Assembly (NCBI RefSeq): GCF_900113275.1
Contig: NZ_FOOU01000003.1
Span: forward strand, 391,237 to 455,236
DNA from: Neptunomonas qingdaonensis
Lineage (GTDB): Bacteria; Pseudomonadota; Gammaproteobacteria; Pseudomonadales; Balneatricaceae
Direction: 5' to 3'
DNA: 64,000 bases
Both the position numbers and the translations under genes were made by a program. Below the pieces are notes generated by a model. The model was not told where the DNA came from, made no database searches, and saw only the letters and a program-made list of their open reading frames with translations. Of this stretch, positions 38,072 through 47,666 are shown piece after piece (within the stretch, counting starts at the first letter, position 1; the number at the start of each line of letters is the position of its first letter).

Positions 38072-40161
38072 ATCAGCAGTCAGACTGGGTGAATGCTAAT
38101 GAGGCATATTTGGCGGCTATGCTGGCATGGTTGCGGCTCTCGTTGCAGCGAATGATATCTCCGGTTGTTGAAGAGCAGCAACCCCCTGATGTGTCCTCAG
38201 CTAGCTGGTTTAAACGCATTAAAAAAACCGACAATTGTCAGGTTAAACAGCCACCTTCCTGTTCTTCACATAAACCGGATGATGCCGAGGTAAAACAAGC
38301 CTGGCATGCAGTACAGGCATGTGAAAGTCATGAACCGCCTCCTGCTATGCTGTTGTTATCGAGTGCACTGGGTTTATCCACTTTCGATACTCAGGTATTG
38401 GCGCTGTGTGTTGCAATGGAGCTGGATACTTGTATGAGCGGGTTATGTGCCAAAGCGCAAGGCGATCCGAATAAGCCCTATCCGACATTTGCATTGGCGT
38501 TTGCACTTTTTGATGAGCCTGACTGGAATGTTTTAACGCCTCATGCGCCGTTACGTTATTGGCGTCTGTTGGATATTAACCAGCCAGGCACGCAGCCTTT
38601 GACAAGCGCTGCTTTGGGCACAGATGAACGGATAGTTAACTACCTGAAAGGGCTCAATTACCTGGATGACAGGTTAGCGCCTTTAATGGATGTGGTTGAT
38701 CTTGAGGATAACGATGGCTTGTTAGTGCAATCACAGCAGCACGAAGTTGATAAGGTCATTGAAGCGTTACAAGCCAGTTATGGGAGACAAAACACGCCCG
38801 TTGTTGAATTGCTCGGACATGATGCCGTCAGTAAACGCTCGGTTGCTTGGCGAATTTCCAAGGACTTAGGACTTAAGCTTTTTGCCATTAATCTGAAATC
38901 CATACCCGAGCAAAGCGCCGATTTTGAAACCTTCGTCCGCCTCTGGGAGCGGGAGTCGCTGTTAATGCCGCTGGCGCTATATATCGAGGTGGATAGCCCT
39001 GTTGAAGCAGAGCGCAGACTTCTTAAACGCTTTTTAGACAGGAGTAACGGCGTTGCTTTTGTCGGAATAGAAGATGTCGGTGTCGACAAACAGGGACAAA
39101 GCATCTGTGTAGAAATCAGTAAGCCAACACCACAAGAACAACGGCTATTGTGGCGGGACGTGTTGCAAGACGATGATAACGGTCATTCAGAACGTTTAGC
39201 CGAACAGTTCTCCTTTTCTCAGGATGTGATCCAGCATCTTGCTAAAAAATCACTGACTCACTGCCAAGGCAGTAAAACCGCTTTGAATGGTGAACTCTGG
39301 CAGGCCTGTCGTCTTGCTGCCCGGGCAAGTATGGAACAGCTGGCACGCCGTATTGATACTAAAGCGACGTGGAATCAGCTGGTCTTGCCCAACGAACAAA
39401 AAGAACTTCTGCAGAGTATTGTTGGTCAGGTGGCTTACCGCAATCATGTTTATGAAGGCTGGGGTTTTCGTGCCCAGATGAACCGCGGGTTGGGTATCAA
39501 TGCCTTATTTGTCGGCGAAAGCGGCACCGGTAAAACCATGGCTGCCGAAGTGATTGCCAATGACCTTAAGCTTGATTTATATCGGGTTGATCTGTCCTCT
39601 GTGGTGAGCAAATACATTGGCGAGACGGAAAAAAATCTGCGCAAGTTATTTGATGCAGCCGAAGATAGCGGTGCAATTTTATTCTTTGATGAAGCCGATG
39701 CCTTGTTTGGTAAACGCAGCGAAGTCAAAGACAGCCATGATCGTTACGCCAATATCGAAATTAACTATCTGTTACAACGCATGGAGACCTATCGTGGCCT
39801 CGCCATACTTGCCAGCAATATGCGCAGTGCGCTGGATAAGGCTTTTGTACGACGTTTGCGTTTTATTGTGGATTTTTCATTCCCCGGCATCGAGCAACGA
39901 GCCGAAATCTGGCAAAAGGTGTTCCCACCTCAAACGCCGATTGAGGGCATGCTGGACTGCCAACATCTCGCTAAATTGAGCCTGACAGGCGGCAACATTC
40001 ATAACGTCGCACTGAACGCCGCCTTTCTGGCGGCACAGCAAGGTGTGAAGATTAGTATGCCGCTGGTGTTAAGCGCTGCACGTATCGAATATAAAAAACT
40101 GGAACGACCGGCCAAAGAATCCGATTTCTTGTGGCAACAGGCCGAAGGAGTTGTCGTATGA
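38068..40161 (+). CDS. eCIS AAA+ ATPase (Afp15/Pvc15-like)
   Basis: A 697-residue ATPase present in nearly all eCIS loci, thought to act in particle assembly or cargo loading. The N-terminal 430 residues are family-specific. The AAA+ domain has Walker A GESGTGKT (about 485), Walker B ILFFDEADALFGKRS (about 535), sensor LAILASNM and the arginine-finger region FVRRLRFIVDF. This ATPase separates eCIS from contractile phages and type VI systems, where it is not found. Confidence 0.95.
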   Translation: MNQQSDWVNANEAYLAAMLAWLRLSLQRMISPVVEEQQPPDVSSASWFKRIKKTDNCQVKQPPSCSSHKPDDAEVKQAWHAVQACESHEPPPAMLLLSSALGLSTFDTQVLALCVAMELDTCMSGLCAKAQGDPNKPYPTFALAFALFDEPDWNVLTPHAPLRYWRLLDINQPGTQPLTSAALGTDERIVNYLKGLNYLDDRLAPLMDVVDLEDNDGLLVQSQQHEVDKVIEALQASYGRQNTPVVELLGHDAVSKRSVAWRISKDLGLKLFAINLKSIPEQSADFETFVRLWERESLLMPLALYIEVDSPVEAERRLLKRFLDRSNGVAFVGIEDVGVDKQGQSICVEISKPTPQEQRLLWRDVLQDDDNGHSERLAEQFSFSQDVIQHLAKKSLTHCQGSKTALNGELWQACRLAARASMEQLARRIDTKATWNQLVLPNEQKELLQSIVGQVAYRNHVYEGWGFRAQMNRGLGINALFVGESGTGKTMAAEVIANDLKLDLYRVDLSSVVSKYIGETEKNLRKLFDAAEDSGAILFFDEADALFGKRSEVKDSHDRYANIEINYLLQRMETYRGLAILASNMRSALDKAFVRRLRFIVDFSFPGIEQRAEIWQKVFPPQTPIEGMLDCQHLAKLSLTGGNIHNVALNAAFLAAQQGVKISMPLVLSAARIEYKKLERPAKESDFLWQQAEGVVV

Positions 40162-40448
40162 ATATTCATTTGCACATCGATACACTCGTGCTTAATGGCT
40201 TAGATATCCAGCCGCATCAGGCTCTTGCATTAAAAGAGGCGGTTGAAGCTGTTTTAACGCATCAGTTGACGTTACAAAATCAAGCCGATACGTCTTCACA
40301 ATCTCCATTTGCAACAGCCTTTGCAGCGTCCGGTATACCTGAAAACCAGCCTGTTAACGCTGGCCAAATTTCCATTAACCGCAGCCAGAGTATGGAAAGT
40401 ATGGGCCAAAAAATTGGCAATGCGGTTTATTGGGGGATCAGAAAATGA
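40158..40448 (+). CDS. small conserved eCIS protein preceding cargo genes
   Basis: 96 residues from ATG 40158, which overlaps the ATPase stop by four bases. The N-terminal pattern IHLHIDTLVLNGLDIQPHQALALKEAVEAVLTHQL is typical of short proteins encoded between the ATPase and DUF4157 genes in eCIS loci. The rest is serine/glutamine-rich. The nine residues upstream in the same frame lie within the ATPase gene and are excluded. Function unknown; its place suggests a loading factor. Confidence 0.7.
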   Translation: MNIHLHIDTLVLNGLDIQPHQALALKEAVEAVLTHQLTLQNQADTSSQSPFATAFAASGIPENQPVNAGQISINRSQSMESMGQKIGNAVYWGIRK

Positions 40449-41437
40449 CTATGTTAAGTACACCTCAAGTCAAAAATATAGATCGATCCACTGCTTTGTT
40501 AGCAGGACGGGTTTTGCAGCGCAAGTGCGCCTGTGGGCAGCATAGAAGGGCAAATGGTCCCTGCGAGGCATGCAGTAACAAGAAAGCTGAAGGGAGTCAG
40601 ATTCCTGGCGTAGTATACGAAGCATTACGCTCATCCGGGCAGCCATTAAATAGCCAGACGCGTACCTTTATGGAGCAGCACTTATCGCAAACATTGATTA
40701 ATGCACCGGTCAGATCAGTACAAAGAGGTGTGGCTGCTAGCAGTACAACAAGTAGTTTACGTCTCGGTGCACCAGATAGCATTTATGAAAAAGAAGCTGA
40801 TCATGTGGCTGCTGCTTTGTCATCCAGCATACCTCGTTTTTCTGCTGCAACACAGGCACAAAAGCCTATAGATCTTTCGGCTGTGCGTATTCATACCGGT
40901 GCTAAAGCCAATGAATCAAGCTGCGCTATTAATGCCAGAGCCTATACCGTCGGCAGTGATGTGGTATTTGCAGCCAACCAATTTTCCCCTAATAGTGCTG
41001 CAGGACGCCACTTACTCGCTCATGAGTTGACCCATGTTGTTCAGCAATCGACCAATAGTCAGGTATCGCGAGTGATACAGCGGGCGGGGTGTGGAGGGCG
41101 TACGTATAAAAACTGCGCAGGTGCACCTTGTGTCGCGGTAAGTGGTCGGCGGGGTGTGTGCCAATGGGGAGGTGTTACATACGGATGTCGCTGTCGAGAT
41201 CAGTCTGGTGATGAACCACCTCCTGTGAGCCGAAGAGTAAGTGATGCACTACCTTACTGGCTAGCTGCATTATTAGGCGCTGCGGCTACGGCGGCCGTTA
41301 TCGCTTGTTTTGCCTCGGGGGCTTGTGAATTTGGGCTGGTCGTTGCTGGCTTAGGGACAGCGGCAGCGGCAGCAGTCATAGCGATCCTAGATGCTGCGGG
41401 TATCCGGGATACTGGTAGCGGTGGTGGTTCTGCGTAA
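40445..41437 (+). CDS. eCIS-core (DUF4157) protein with C-terminal hydrophobic hairpin
   Basis: 330 residues. The N terminus carries RVLQRKCACGQH...GPCEAC, a cysteine pattern shared with the next gene. The DUF4157 core (about 110-205) has the metalloprotease-like HELTHVVQQ (about 192) but is widely regarded as a loading domain rather than a proven protease. Then follow a cysteine-rich stretch and two closely spaced hydrophobic segments (about 268-310; YWLAALLGAAATAAVIACFA and FGLVVAGLGTAAAAAVIAIL), then a short GSGGGSA tail. It is probably a cargo protein; the hairpin suggests membrane insertion. ATGA overlap with the previous gene. Confidence 0.82.
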   Translation: MTMLSTPQVKNIDRSTALLAGRVLQRKCACGQHRRANGPCEACSNKKAEGSQIPGVVYEALRSSGQPLNSQTRTFMEQHLSQTLINAPVRSVQRGVAASSTTSSLRLGAPDSIYEKEADHVAAALSSSIPRFSAATQAQKPIDLSAVRIHTGAKANESSCAINARAYTVGSDVVFAANQFSPNSAAGRHLLAHELTHVVQQSTNSQVSRVIQRAGCGGRTYKNCAGAPCVAVSGRRGVCQWGGVTYGCRCRDQSGDEPPPVSRRVSDALPYWLAALLGAAATAAVIACFASGACEFGLVVAGLGTAAAAAVIAILDAAGIRDTGSGGGSA

Positions 41438-41464
41438 TTAACTTAGTGAGTGTGGAAGCAAATC

Positions 41465-43990
41465 ATGTCTTATGAACGCACTGAGCAAACAAGCAACAAA
41501 TCGCCGGCAACCCTGTCATCGGTGTCTCGCGTTTTGCAACGTAAGTGCGCTTGTGGGCAGCATTCGCAAAGGGGCGAATGCGAAGAGTGCGCTAAGAAAA
41601 AACATAAGCTGCAACGTAAGTTGATGGTGGGGGCCAGTAATGACCCGTTAGAGCAAGAGGCTGATCGGGTCGCTGAGCATGTTATATCGATGCCAATGCA
41701 TTCATCAGCGGTGAGCATGCCGCGTATTCAGAGATTTTCAATATCATCTGGCGAAGCCTCAGGTGTAGCGCCAGAGAGTGTCGATCGGGCATTGGTAAGT
41801 CAGGGGCAACCGCTTAATGAGTCATTGCAGCAGGAGATGAGTCAGTGCTTTGGTTATGACTTCTCGGGTGTGCGGGTACATACCGGCAGCATTGCTGATC
41901 AATCAGCACGGGAGCTGGGCTCACAAGCCTATACGGTGAAACAGGATATTGTATTTGCTGCAGGTCGGTTTGCCCCACAAACCTATAGCGGCCGACGATT
42001 GCTGGCCCATGAGATGACACATGTTGTGCAGCAGTCTGGTGGTCGTTCTGCTGACTTTTCACCTGTTGGTGGCGAGAGACTTCAGCGTAAAGGTGAGTCT
42101 GGTAAGTCGGAGTCTAAATCGACAAAAAAACTTCCAAACTCTAGTAAGGATGTATCTCCGGTTGATTTTACGCCAGAGCGCTCTCCGGGCCACGATAAAG
42201 TCAAACGAATTTATATTTCGTGTGCTCAGCAGCGCCTGCGTCTAGAGACCTCTGCTATCAACTATACCTATGTCTTGACTGAGTGTTCATTACCTATGGG
42301 GTCATATGAAACCCAGGTGACTGTATCGAACAACGATTTCCATCTTGATTTCGGCAAAAGAGCAGAGGAGGGCGAAGCGTTTGAATTTACATATAAAGTT
42401 GAGGCTGATCAAGAAAATCCGGCGACGTATTTAAGCGAACAGCCAAGTGTACATGTTGATGTAGTAAGTGAAGTACCCGCTGCGCCTCAAGAGTCTATTG
42501 AGAAAAAAGCTGATAAAGAAGGGGAATTAAGTAAAAAACCTCAGTGCTCAATTAGGCTAGATGATCGTGACCTAGTGAAGTCAGATTCACTAAAAAAAGA
42601 TTTATTTAAACCTAAAAAATTCAAAAAAGAGATCTGGAATCACAAAATACCTTTGGGCCAATTTGGTTGGGTGGCGGTAGTGGCGAAAGCCACTGGTGGG
42701 TTGTCGGGGAATCTTGCAGCAAGTTATGGGCCTGGGCGATTAAGTAATCTCTGTCTAACTCATCTTGTTGATAGCGGTTCTGATGGCACAACTATTGGTG
42801 TTGGTGGGCGGGCTCATTTTAGTATGCCAGCTCGTGCGGCTATTCGATTGACTGGTAATGGGAAATTAAAAATTACTGGCGATTACCTTAGTGTTATTGA
42901 AGTGGCAGCTGCAACGGGTGAATTAAATGCATTAGGAGAGGCTATTTTATCTGGGCAGATTGATGCGGATGTTGACATATTAGCGAAGGCAACAAGAGCG
43001 GGTAACGCGGTAGCTGATTCAGAATCTTCGGGCTCAGCTAGTTCAGACACAACGGCTAGCGATTCAACAACTTCAGGGTCAGTCGCCATTGATAAATCTA
43101 CCATAACAGATTTGGATATAGCCGCTTCGGTAGGATTACGAGGACGGGCAAGTCTTCTCTTTAAGGTTGATCTTTCAGCAGGCTTCAGTATTGCGGGTGT
43201 TAATTTATGGAGCCAAACATGGCCTTTGGTGCGGTATAACCCCAGCGTTTCTTGGAATGGGGGGCTACGTTACAGTCCTAATCCAGGCATACATTGGGAC
43301 CTAGGTGCTTTTGGTGTTGGTGATAGTTTGGATGGAAGGTCTGCCGATGATGAGGTGCTAGATGATAGCAGCTACCATTCTGATACAGCAGAAGTTGATG
43401 AGGATGATGTGGTTCAAGCTATATTGGATGAAACACGGGTGCAGGTTAATGCTCCGGATGGTTCTAGTCCGGATAAAGCACTTCCATTTGACTGGTATAA
43501 ACCGATCGACCTTTATCCATTGAATATGGCTTTGCCAAATGCTGATGACCCTCAACAGCTGGGTAGGGATGACGGTCAGACCGAAATTCGTTTTCCAGTA
43601 TCACTTATTCCAAGCCGCGATAGAAAGAAATATAGCCCTGACCCAGATGGCTTTGTTTATGAGCGCATTGGTGTGGATGATTGGCCTGCCGTTAGTCATG
43701 AATTTCAGTACACCCCTTACGATAGCCGCAGTGATCCTGAAAAAGAGCGCTTCAAACGTCTGGTTGATGCGCTGGGATACAGCCGTGCAGGCTTAGATAT
43801 CGATCATGTTTGGGAATTAAACCTGAGGGGGCAAGAGTACGATCGTTTTGATAATTTATGGCCCGCTAGTAATCAGGAGCAACAACTGGCAGGAAGTCGT
43901 CATCGAATTCAAATTAGTAATTATGAAAGCCGCTTAGGAAATGTGAATGGTCGTTGGTTTGTTATTACACGAGTGAGGCACCCTGCCTGA
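41465..43990 (+). CDS. eCIS-core (DUF4157) effector with C-terminal HNH-like nuclease
   Basis: 841 residues from ATG 41465 (GGAAG upstream). Order: the RVLQRKCACGQH...GECEEC motif (about 25-45), the DUF4157 core with AHEMTHVVQQ (about 181), a lysine/serine-rich linker, an Ig-like beta domain (about 250-340), a glycine/serine-rich middle, and a C-terminal module. The module contains GLDIDHVWELNLRGQEYDRFDNLWPASNQEQQLAG (about 775-810), which matches the DxDHxxE...NLWP pattern of HNH/Endo VII-type toxin nucleases. It is the best candidate for an injected nuclease. No immunity-sized gene adjoins it. Confidence 0.82.
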   Translation: MSYERTEQTSNKSPATLSSVSRVLQRKCACGQHSQRGECEECAKKKHKLQRKLMVGASNDPLEQEADRVAEHVISMPMHSSAVSMPRIQRFSISSGEASGVAPESVDRALVSQGQPLNESLQQEMSQCFGYDFSGVRVHTGSIADQSARELGSQAYTVKQDIVFAAGRFAPQTYSGRRLLAHEMTHVVQQSGGRSADFSPVGGERLQRKGESGKSESKSTKKLPNSSKDVSPVDFTPERSPGHDKVKRIYISCAQQRLRLETSAINYTYVLTECSLPMGSYETQVTVSNNDFHLDFGKRAEEGEAFEFTYKVEADQENPATYLSEQPSVHVDVVSEVPAAPQESIEKKADKEGELSKKPQCSIRLDDRDLVKSDSLKKDLFKPKKFKKEIWNHKIPLGQFGWVAVVAKATGGLSGNLAASYGPGRLSNLCLTHLVDSGSDGTTIGVGGRAHFSMPARAAIRLTGNGKLKITGDYLSVIEVAAATGELNALGEAILSGQIDADVDILAKATRAGNAVADSESSGSASSDTTASDSTTSGSVAIDKSTITDLDIAASVGLRGRASLLFKVDLSAGFSIAGVNLWSQTWPLVRYNPSVSWNGGLRYSPNPGIHWDLGAFGVGDSLDGRSADDEVLDDSSYHSDTAEVDEDDVVQAILDETRVQVNAPDGSSPDKALPFDWYKPIDLYPLNMALPNADDPQQLGRDDGQTEIRFPVSLIPSRDRKKYSPDPDGFVYERIGVDDWPAVSHEFQYTPYDSRSDPEKERFKRLVDALGYSRAGLDIDHVWELNLRGQEYDRFDNLWPASNQEQQLAGSRHRIQISNYESRLGNVNGRWFVITRVRHPA

Positions 43991-44096
43991 GCGAGCTCTG
44001 ATATGTAAATGATTATTGATATCTGAAATTAAAATTAAAAGTTAAGACAAGAAGTAAAACGAGGAACGACAACAGTAAGCGGTTAGGAGGCATGTG

Positions 44097-46595
44097 ATGA
44101 ATAAGTCAGCTAAAACTTACACCTATCGCGGAGGCGAGAAGGTCGCTTTGGAAAAAAGTCCTGATCAGATGGTGGTTAGAGCATTGCCTGCGAGTTTGGA
44201 CGATGCCGCTATTGCTTCATCTGAGCAGGTGTCATCCGCCTCCACCCGAATCAATACTCGTGGCGCAGATCTTGATGCCTTAATGGAGCGTAGCCGTGTT
44301 GTCGCGCCTACGCATCATGCTTATTACGAAGCGGATTCAGGGTCTGAGTTTTTAATTACGGACCGAATTTTTGTCACCTTTAAAGAGGCGCTTTCTGATC
44401 AGGATGTTGACGCACTCGCTGGACATTATGCATTAGTGAAAGTTGCCACGTACAGTGATCGGGATTACCTGTTTCAGCTCACTAATCATACCGGCATGAA
44501 TCCGGTTAAATTGGTGGTGAAACTTACAGAAGAGGAGCCTTTGATAGAGGCAGCGGAGCATGACCTGAATCAGCGGATGAGTGCTGAGCAGTTCTCTGTT
44601 CCTACTGATCCTGATTATTCAAGACAATGGCATTTACATACACATCTGAATGATCCGGATTTTGATGTGCGTTCCAGCGCCCTATGTGAGAATTCCTGGA
44701 GCTTATTGGATGGATTTGGCAGTGAGGAGGTTGTTATTGCTGTATCTGATGATGGTTGCAAGCTGGATCATCACGATTTTGATTCGCCTGATAAATTTGC
44801 TTCATGGGGGTACTTTCGTGGTTCGCGTTTGGTAAACCCCATGGATATCGACGCGGATCCCCGGCAGATGTATAAGGCAGGATCTAATCATGGAACTTCC
44901 TGTTGTGGTGTAATTGGTGGTGAGATTGACTCGGTGCTGACGGTGGGTGCAGCAGCGGGTTGCCAGTTGTTGCCGATTCAATGGGAGTCGTCAGGGCCTT
45001 CGTTATTTATCAGTGATTCTAAGTTACTCACCACGCTTAACTATATTGCTGATAAAGCCGATGTGATGTCGAACTCATGGGGTGGTGTGCCTACCAGTGT
45101 ATGGGCGTTGCCGGTTATTAACCGTATTAAAAGTTTGGCATTAACCGGTGGTCGTCGTGGTAAAGGGATTGTGTTTTTATGGGCAGCAGGGAATGAAAAT
45201 TGCCTGATCAACCATACCGCTAATCAGGATGTCCCATACGATCACGGTGTTGACGTGCAAGGCGGCGCTCTGGTCTGGGTGGGTGTTAATACGACGCGTG
45301 TGTTTCGTAACAATCTTGTAGGAATTCCTGGTGTGATGCATGTTGCTGCATTGGCCAGCACTGCCAGACGCAGTCACTACTCTAACTATGGGCCGGGTAT
45401 CGGTGTTTGTGCGCCATCCAGTAACAGCCATGCTTATTATCGGATGACCGTCCGGGGCTTGGGTATTACCACCACTACGGGTGAATCGGGCAACGTGACA
45501 AATAGTTTTGGCGGTACTTCAAGCGCGACGCCTTTGGTGGCTGGCGTTGCGGCACTGACTATCTCATCAAACCCAAATTTGAGTGCGCTTGAGGTGATCT
45601 CGATCCTTAAGCAAACCGCGTCTAAAGATCTGAATTTTAGTGATTATCCTCGTACGCCCCCCGCAAGTTTTGATGCGGATACCGGCTGGGATGTGTCTCC
45701 CGTGGCGCCCTTTAATAATGGTGCATTTATTGACAATGGCGATGCGGAAGGTAGCTGGAGCCCTTGGTTTGGTCATGGCCGTGTGGATGCAAATGCGGCA
45801 GTAGCAGAAGCGTTAAGCCGCCGTCAGCCGGTAGGCAACAAGGTATTTAAAGCCAGCTCTGAGCCGAATAAAAGTATTCCTGACAATAATATCAGAGGTA
45901 TCAAGGATAAAATCGACTGCACTAAAGTGTTTGGACTCTCGGCTATTACCGTGAGTGTTGATATCAGCCACACCTATATTGGGGATCTGCGTGTCAGCTT
46001 GATCTCTCCCTCTGGCAGCGTTGTTCCTCTACATGATCGTACCGGTGGTAGTGCCAACGATCTGCAAGTTGATTTTGATATCTCCTCTGTACCCGGTTTG
46101 CTGGCGTTGACCGGAGAACCCGTGAAGGGGGAGTGGGCACTGCATGTGCAGGATCTCGCCTTGGCTGATCGAGGCCGCCTGAAAGGCTGGTCTTTAGATA
46201 TCAGCGGTCAGAAGGACACCTCTGTGGTAGTTGAAGACAGCCCCGGTATGGGTATTCCGGATAATCGGGATGCCGGTATTGAACGGACCTTGTCGGTCTC
46301 TAAAGCAGGGCTTTTGGATAGTATCGAAGTCGAGCTGGATATTACCCATACCTATATCGGAGATCTGGTTGTCGAGCTGATTTCACCTAGCTCAACCTCT
46401 GTTTTGCTACATAACCGTACGGGTGGCTCGGCCAATAACATCATTAAAACGTACAGCCTTATCAATACCACGGCCTTACAGGTATTCATGGGCGAAACCG
46501 TTAAGGGTGCCTGGAAACTCAAGGTATCGGATCATGCCGGTGTCGATCAGGGCAAGCTAAATCGTTGGGCATTGAAAATCGTTTTAATTACATAG
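44097..46595 (+). CDS. subtilase (S8) with two P domains, no signal peptide
   Basis: 832 residues from ATG 44097, with TAGGAGG six bases upstream. A fervidolysin-like prodomain (about 80-165) precedes the S8 catalytic domain with Asp in AVSDDGCKLDHHD (about 217), His in NHGTSCCGV (about 264), the oxyanion asparagine in WAAGNEN and Ser in GGTSSATPLVAG (about 475). Two proprotein-convertase P domains follow (about 580-700 and 715-832, each with ISHTYIGDL or ITHTYIGDL). It has no signal peptide although most relatives are exported, and it sits inside the eCIS operon. It may be a cargo protease or a particle maturation enzyme. Confidence 0.88.
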   Translation: MNKSAKTYTYRGGEKVALEKSPDQMVVRALPASLDDAAIASSEQVSSASTRINTRGADLDALMERSRVVAPTHHAYYEADSGSEFLITDRIFVTFKEALSDQDVDALAGHYALVKVATYSDRDYLFQLTNHTGMNPVKLVVKLTEEEPLIEAAEHDLNQRMSAEQFSVPTDPDYSRQWHLHTHLNDPDFDVRSSALCENSWSLLDGFGSEEVVIAVSDDGCKLDHHDFDSPDKFASWGYFRGSRLVNPMDIDADPRQMYKAGSNHGTSCCGVIGGEIDSVLTVGAAAGCQLLPIQWESSGPSLFISDSKLLTTLNYIADKADVMSNSWGGVPTSVWALPVINRIKSLALTGGRRGKGIVFLWAAGNENCLINHTANQDVPYDHGVDVQGGALVWVGVNTTRVFRNNLVGIPGVMHVAALASTARRSHYSNYGPGIGVCAPSSNSHAYYRMTVRGLGITTTTGESGNVTNSFGGTSSATPLVAGVAALTISSNPNLSALEVISILKQTASKDLNFSDYPRTPPASFDADTGWDVSPVAPFNNGAFIDNGDAEGSWSPWFGHGRVDANAAVAEALSRRQPVGNKVFKASSEPNKSIPDNNIRGIKDKIDCTKVFGLSAITVSVDISHTYIGDLRVSLISPSGSVVPLHDRTGGSANDLQVDFDISSVPGLLALTGEPVKGEWALHVQDLALADRGRLKGWSLDISGQKDTSVVVEDSPGMGIPDNRDAGIERTLSVSKAGLLDSIEVELDITHTYIGDLVVELISPSSTSVLLHNRTGGSANNIIKTYSLINTTALQVFMGETVKGAWKLKVSDHAGVDQGKLNRWALKIVLIT

Positions 46596-46650
46596 GTTGG
46601 AACACATAGCTTCAATTAGTTAGCTTCAGTCAAATAGGAGCGGCAAACGG

Positions 46651-47307
46651 ATGACGACTTTTCCTAACTCTCCCCGCGTTGTTAAAGGCGGAATTGTACT
46701 CATAGACCCGGCATCTGGCAGGGTAAATCGTGTGATTTCACTGCAGTACAACCCGAGTACATTGACGAGAACATTTCAGGCTCAGCATTTAGGAGAGGGC
46801 GCTACTCATGCCGAAGCGCTGCGGCTTAAAGGCCCGGCGATGGAGACGTTGAAGCTGGAAGCCGAGATCGATGCGGCGGATCAGCTGGAATTTCCTGATC
46901 AGCATCAATCAGTCGTCGACTTCGGGGTTGCTCCGCAGCTGGCGGTGTTGGAAGCACTGCTTAACCCCACCAGTGCCGCCTTGCTGAGCAACAAGGCGCT
47001 GGCGAATGCCGGTACCTTGGAGATAGCGCCGATGGAGTCGTCGTTAACCCTGTTTGTCTGGGGTGCCAGCCGTATTTTACCGGTTCAGGTGACTGAATTT
47101 TCTATCACTGAAGAGGCTTTTGATCCATCACTTAATCCAATTCGAGCCAAAGTGAATTTAGGGCTGCGTGTGCTGACGATTGATGATTTAGGTTTTGACC
47201 ACAAAGGTGGTGGCTTGTTTATGGCCTATTTACAGTCGCGTGAGCAGCTGGCATCCAAAGCCGCCACTTTTGGATTTGATGCGTTGGGAATAGGAGGCAT
47301 ACCATGA
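46651..47307 (+). CDS. CIS tube-associated protein (Afp7/Pvc7 N-domain-like)
   Basis: 218 residues beginning with the family pattern VVKGGIVLIDPASGRVNRVISLQYNPSTLTRTFQAQ, typical of the contractile-injection-system tube protein N-domain that joins the tube to the baseplate hub. ESSLTLFVWGASRILPVQVTEFSITEEAFDP and the following AKVNLGLRVL belong to the same fold. The LysM end normally fused to it in Afp7 is encoded by the next gene, joined by an ATGA overlap. Confidence 0.85.
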   Translation: MTTFPNSPRVVKGGIVLIDPASGRVNRVISLQYNPSTLTRTFQAQHLGEGATHAEALRLKGPAMETLKLEAEIDAADQLEFPDQHQSVVDFGVAPQLAVLEALLNPTSAALLSNKALANAGTLEIAPMESSLTLFVWGASRILPVQVTEFSITEEAFDPSLNPIRAKVNLGLRVLTIDDLGFDHKGGGLFMAYLQSREQLASKAATFGFDALGIGGIP

Positions 47308-47666
47308 TTGATCCCTTGAAAGCATTTATGCAGGCAAATGCGCTTAGCCCTTCCGCTTTTGCGCCAGGCAGCCGTTACCACGGATTGGATACCGCCCAAT
47401 GGGTGCAACCGGATGGCGAGCTCATCACCTATGTACGACGTCGTTTTATTCCCGCGCCGGAAAATTTTGCCACGATACAGGAGCATCAAGTGGTTGAAGG
47501 TGATCGACTCGATAATCTGGCAGCGACTTACCTGGGAGACCCGCAGCAATATTGGGGATTGTGTGACGGTAATGGTGCGATAAGACCGAATGAATTAACA
47601 GAGACCATCGGCCAACGTTTACGTATTACCTTACCGGAAGGTGTGCCCGGAGGCTCCGATGTCTAG
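47304..47666 (+). CDS. LysM-type baseplate adaptor
   Basis: 120 residues. ITYVRRRFIPAPENFATIQEHQVVEGDRLDNLAATYLGDPQQYWGLCDGNGAIRPNELTETIGQRLRITLP is the gp53/LysM-like fold used in CIS baseplates to hold the hub; YLGDP and WGLCDGN are characteristic. Overlaps the previous gene by four bases and the next by eight. Confidence 0.8.
   Translation: MIDPLKAFMQANALSPSAFAPGSRYHGLDTAQWVQPDGELITYVRRRFIPAPENFATIQEHQVVEGDRLDNLAATYLGDPQQYWGLCDGNGAIRPNELTETIGQRLRITLPEGVPGGSDV

Noticed and set aside
42883..43104. 73-residue minus-strand frame in the nuclease effector gene as a possible immunity gene
   Set aside because: It is antisense to the Ser/Ala-rich linker with no ribosome site; it looks like a shadow.
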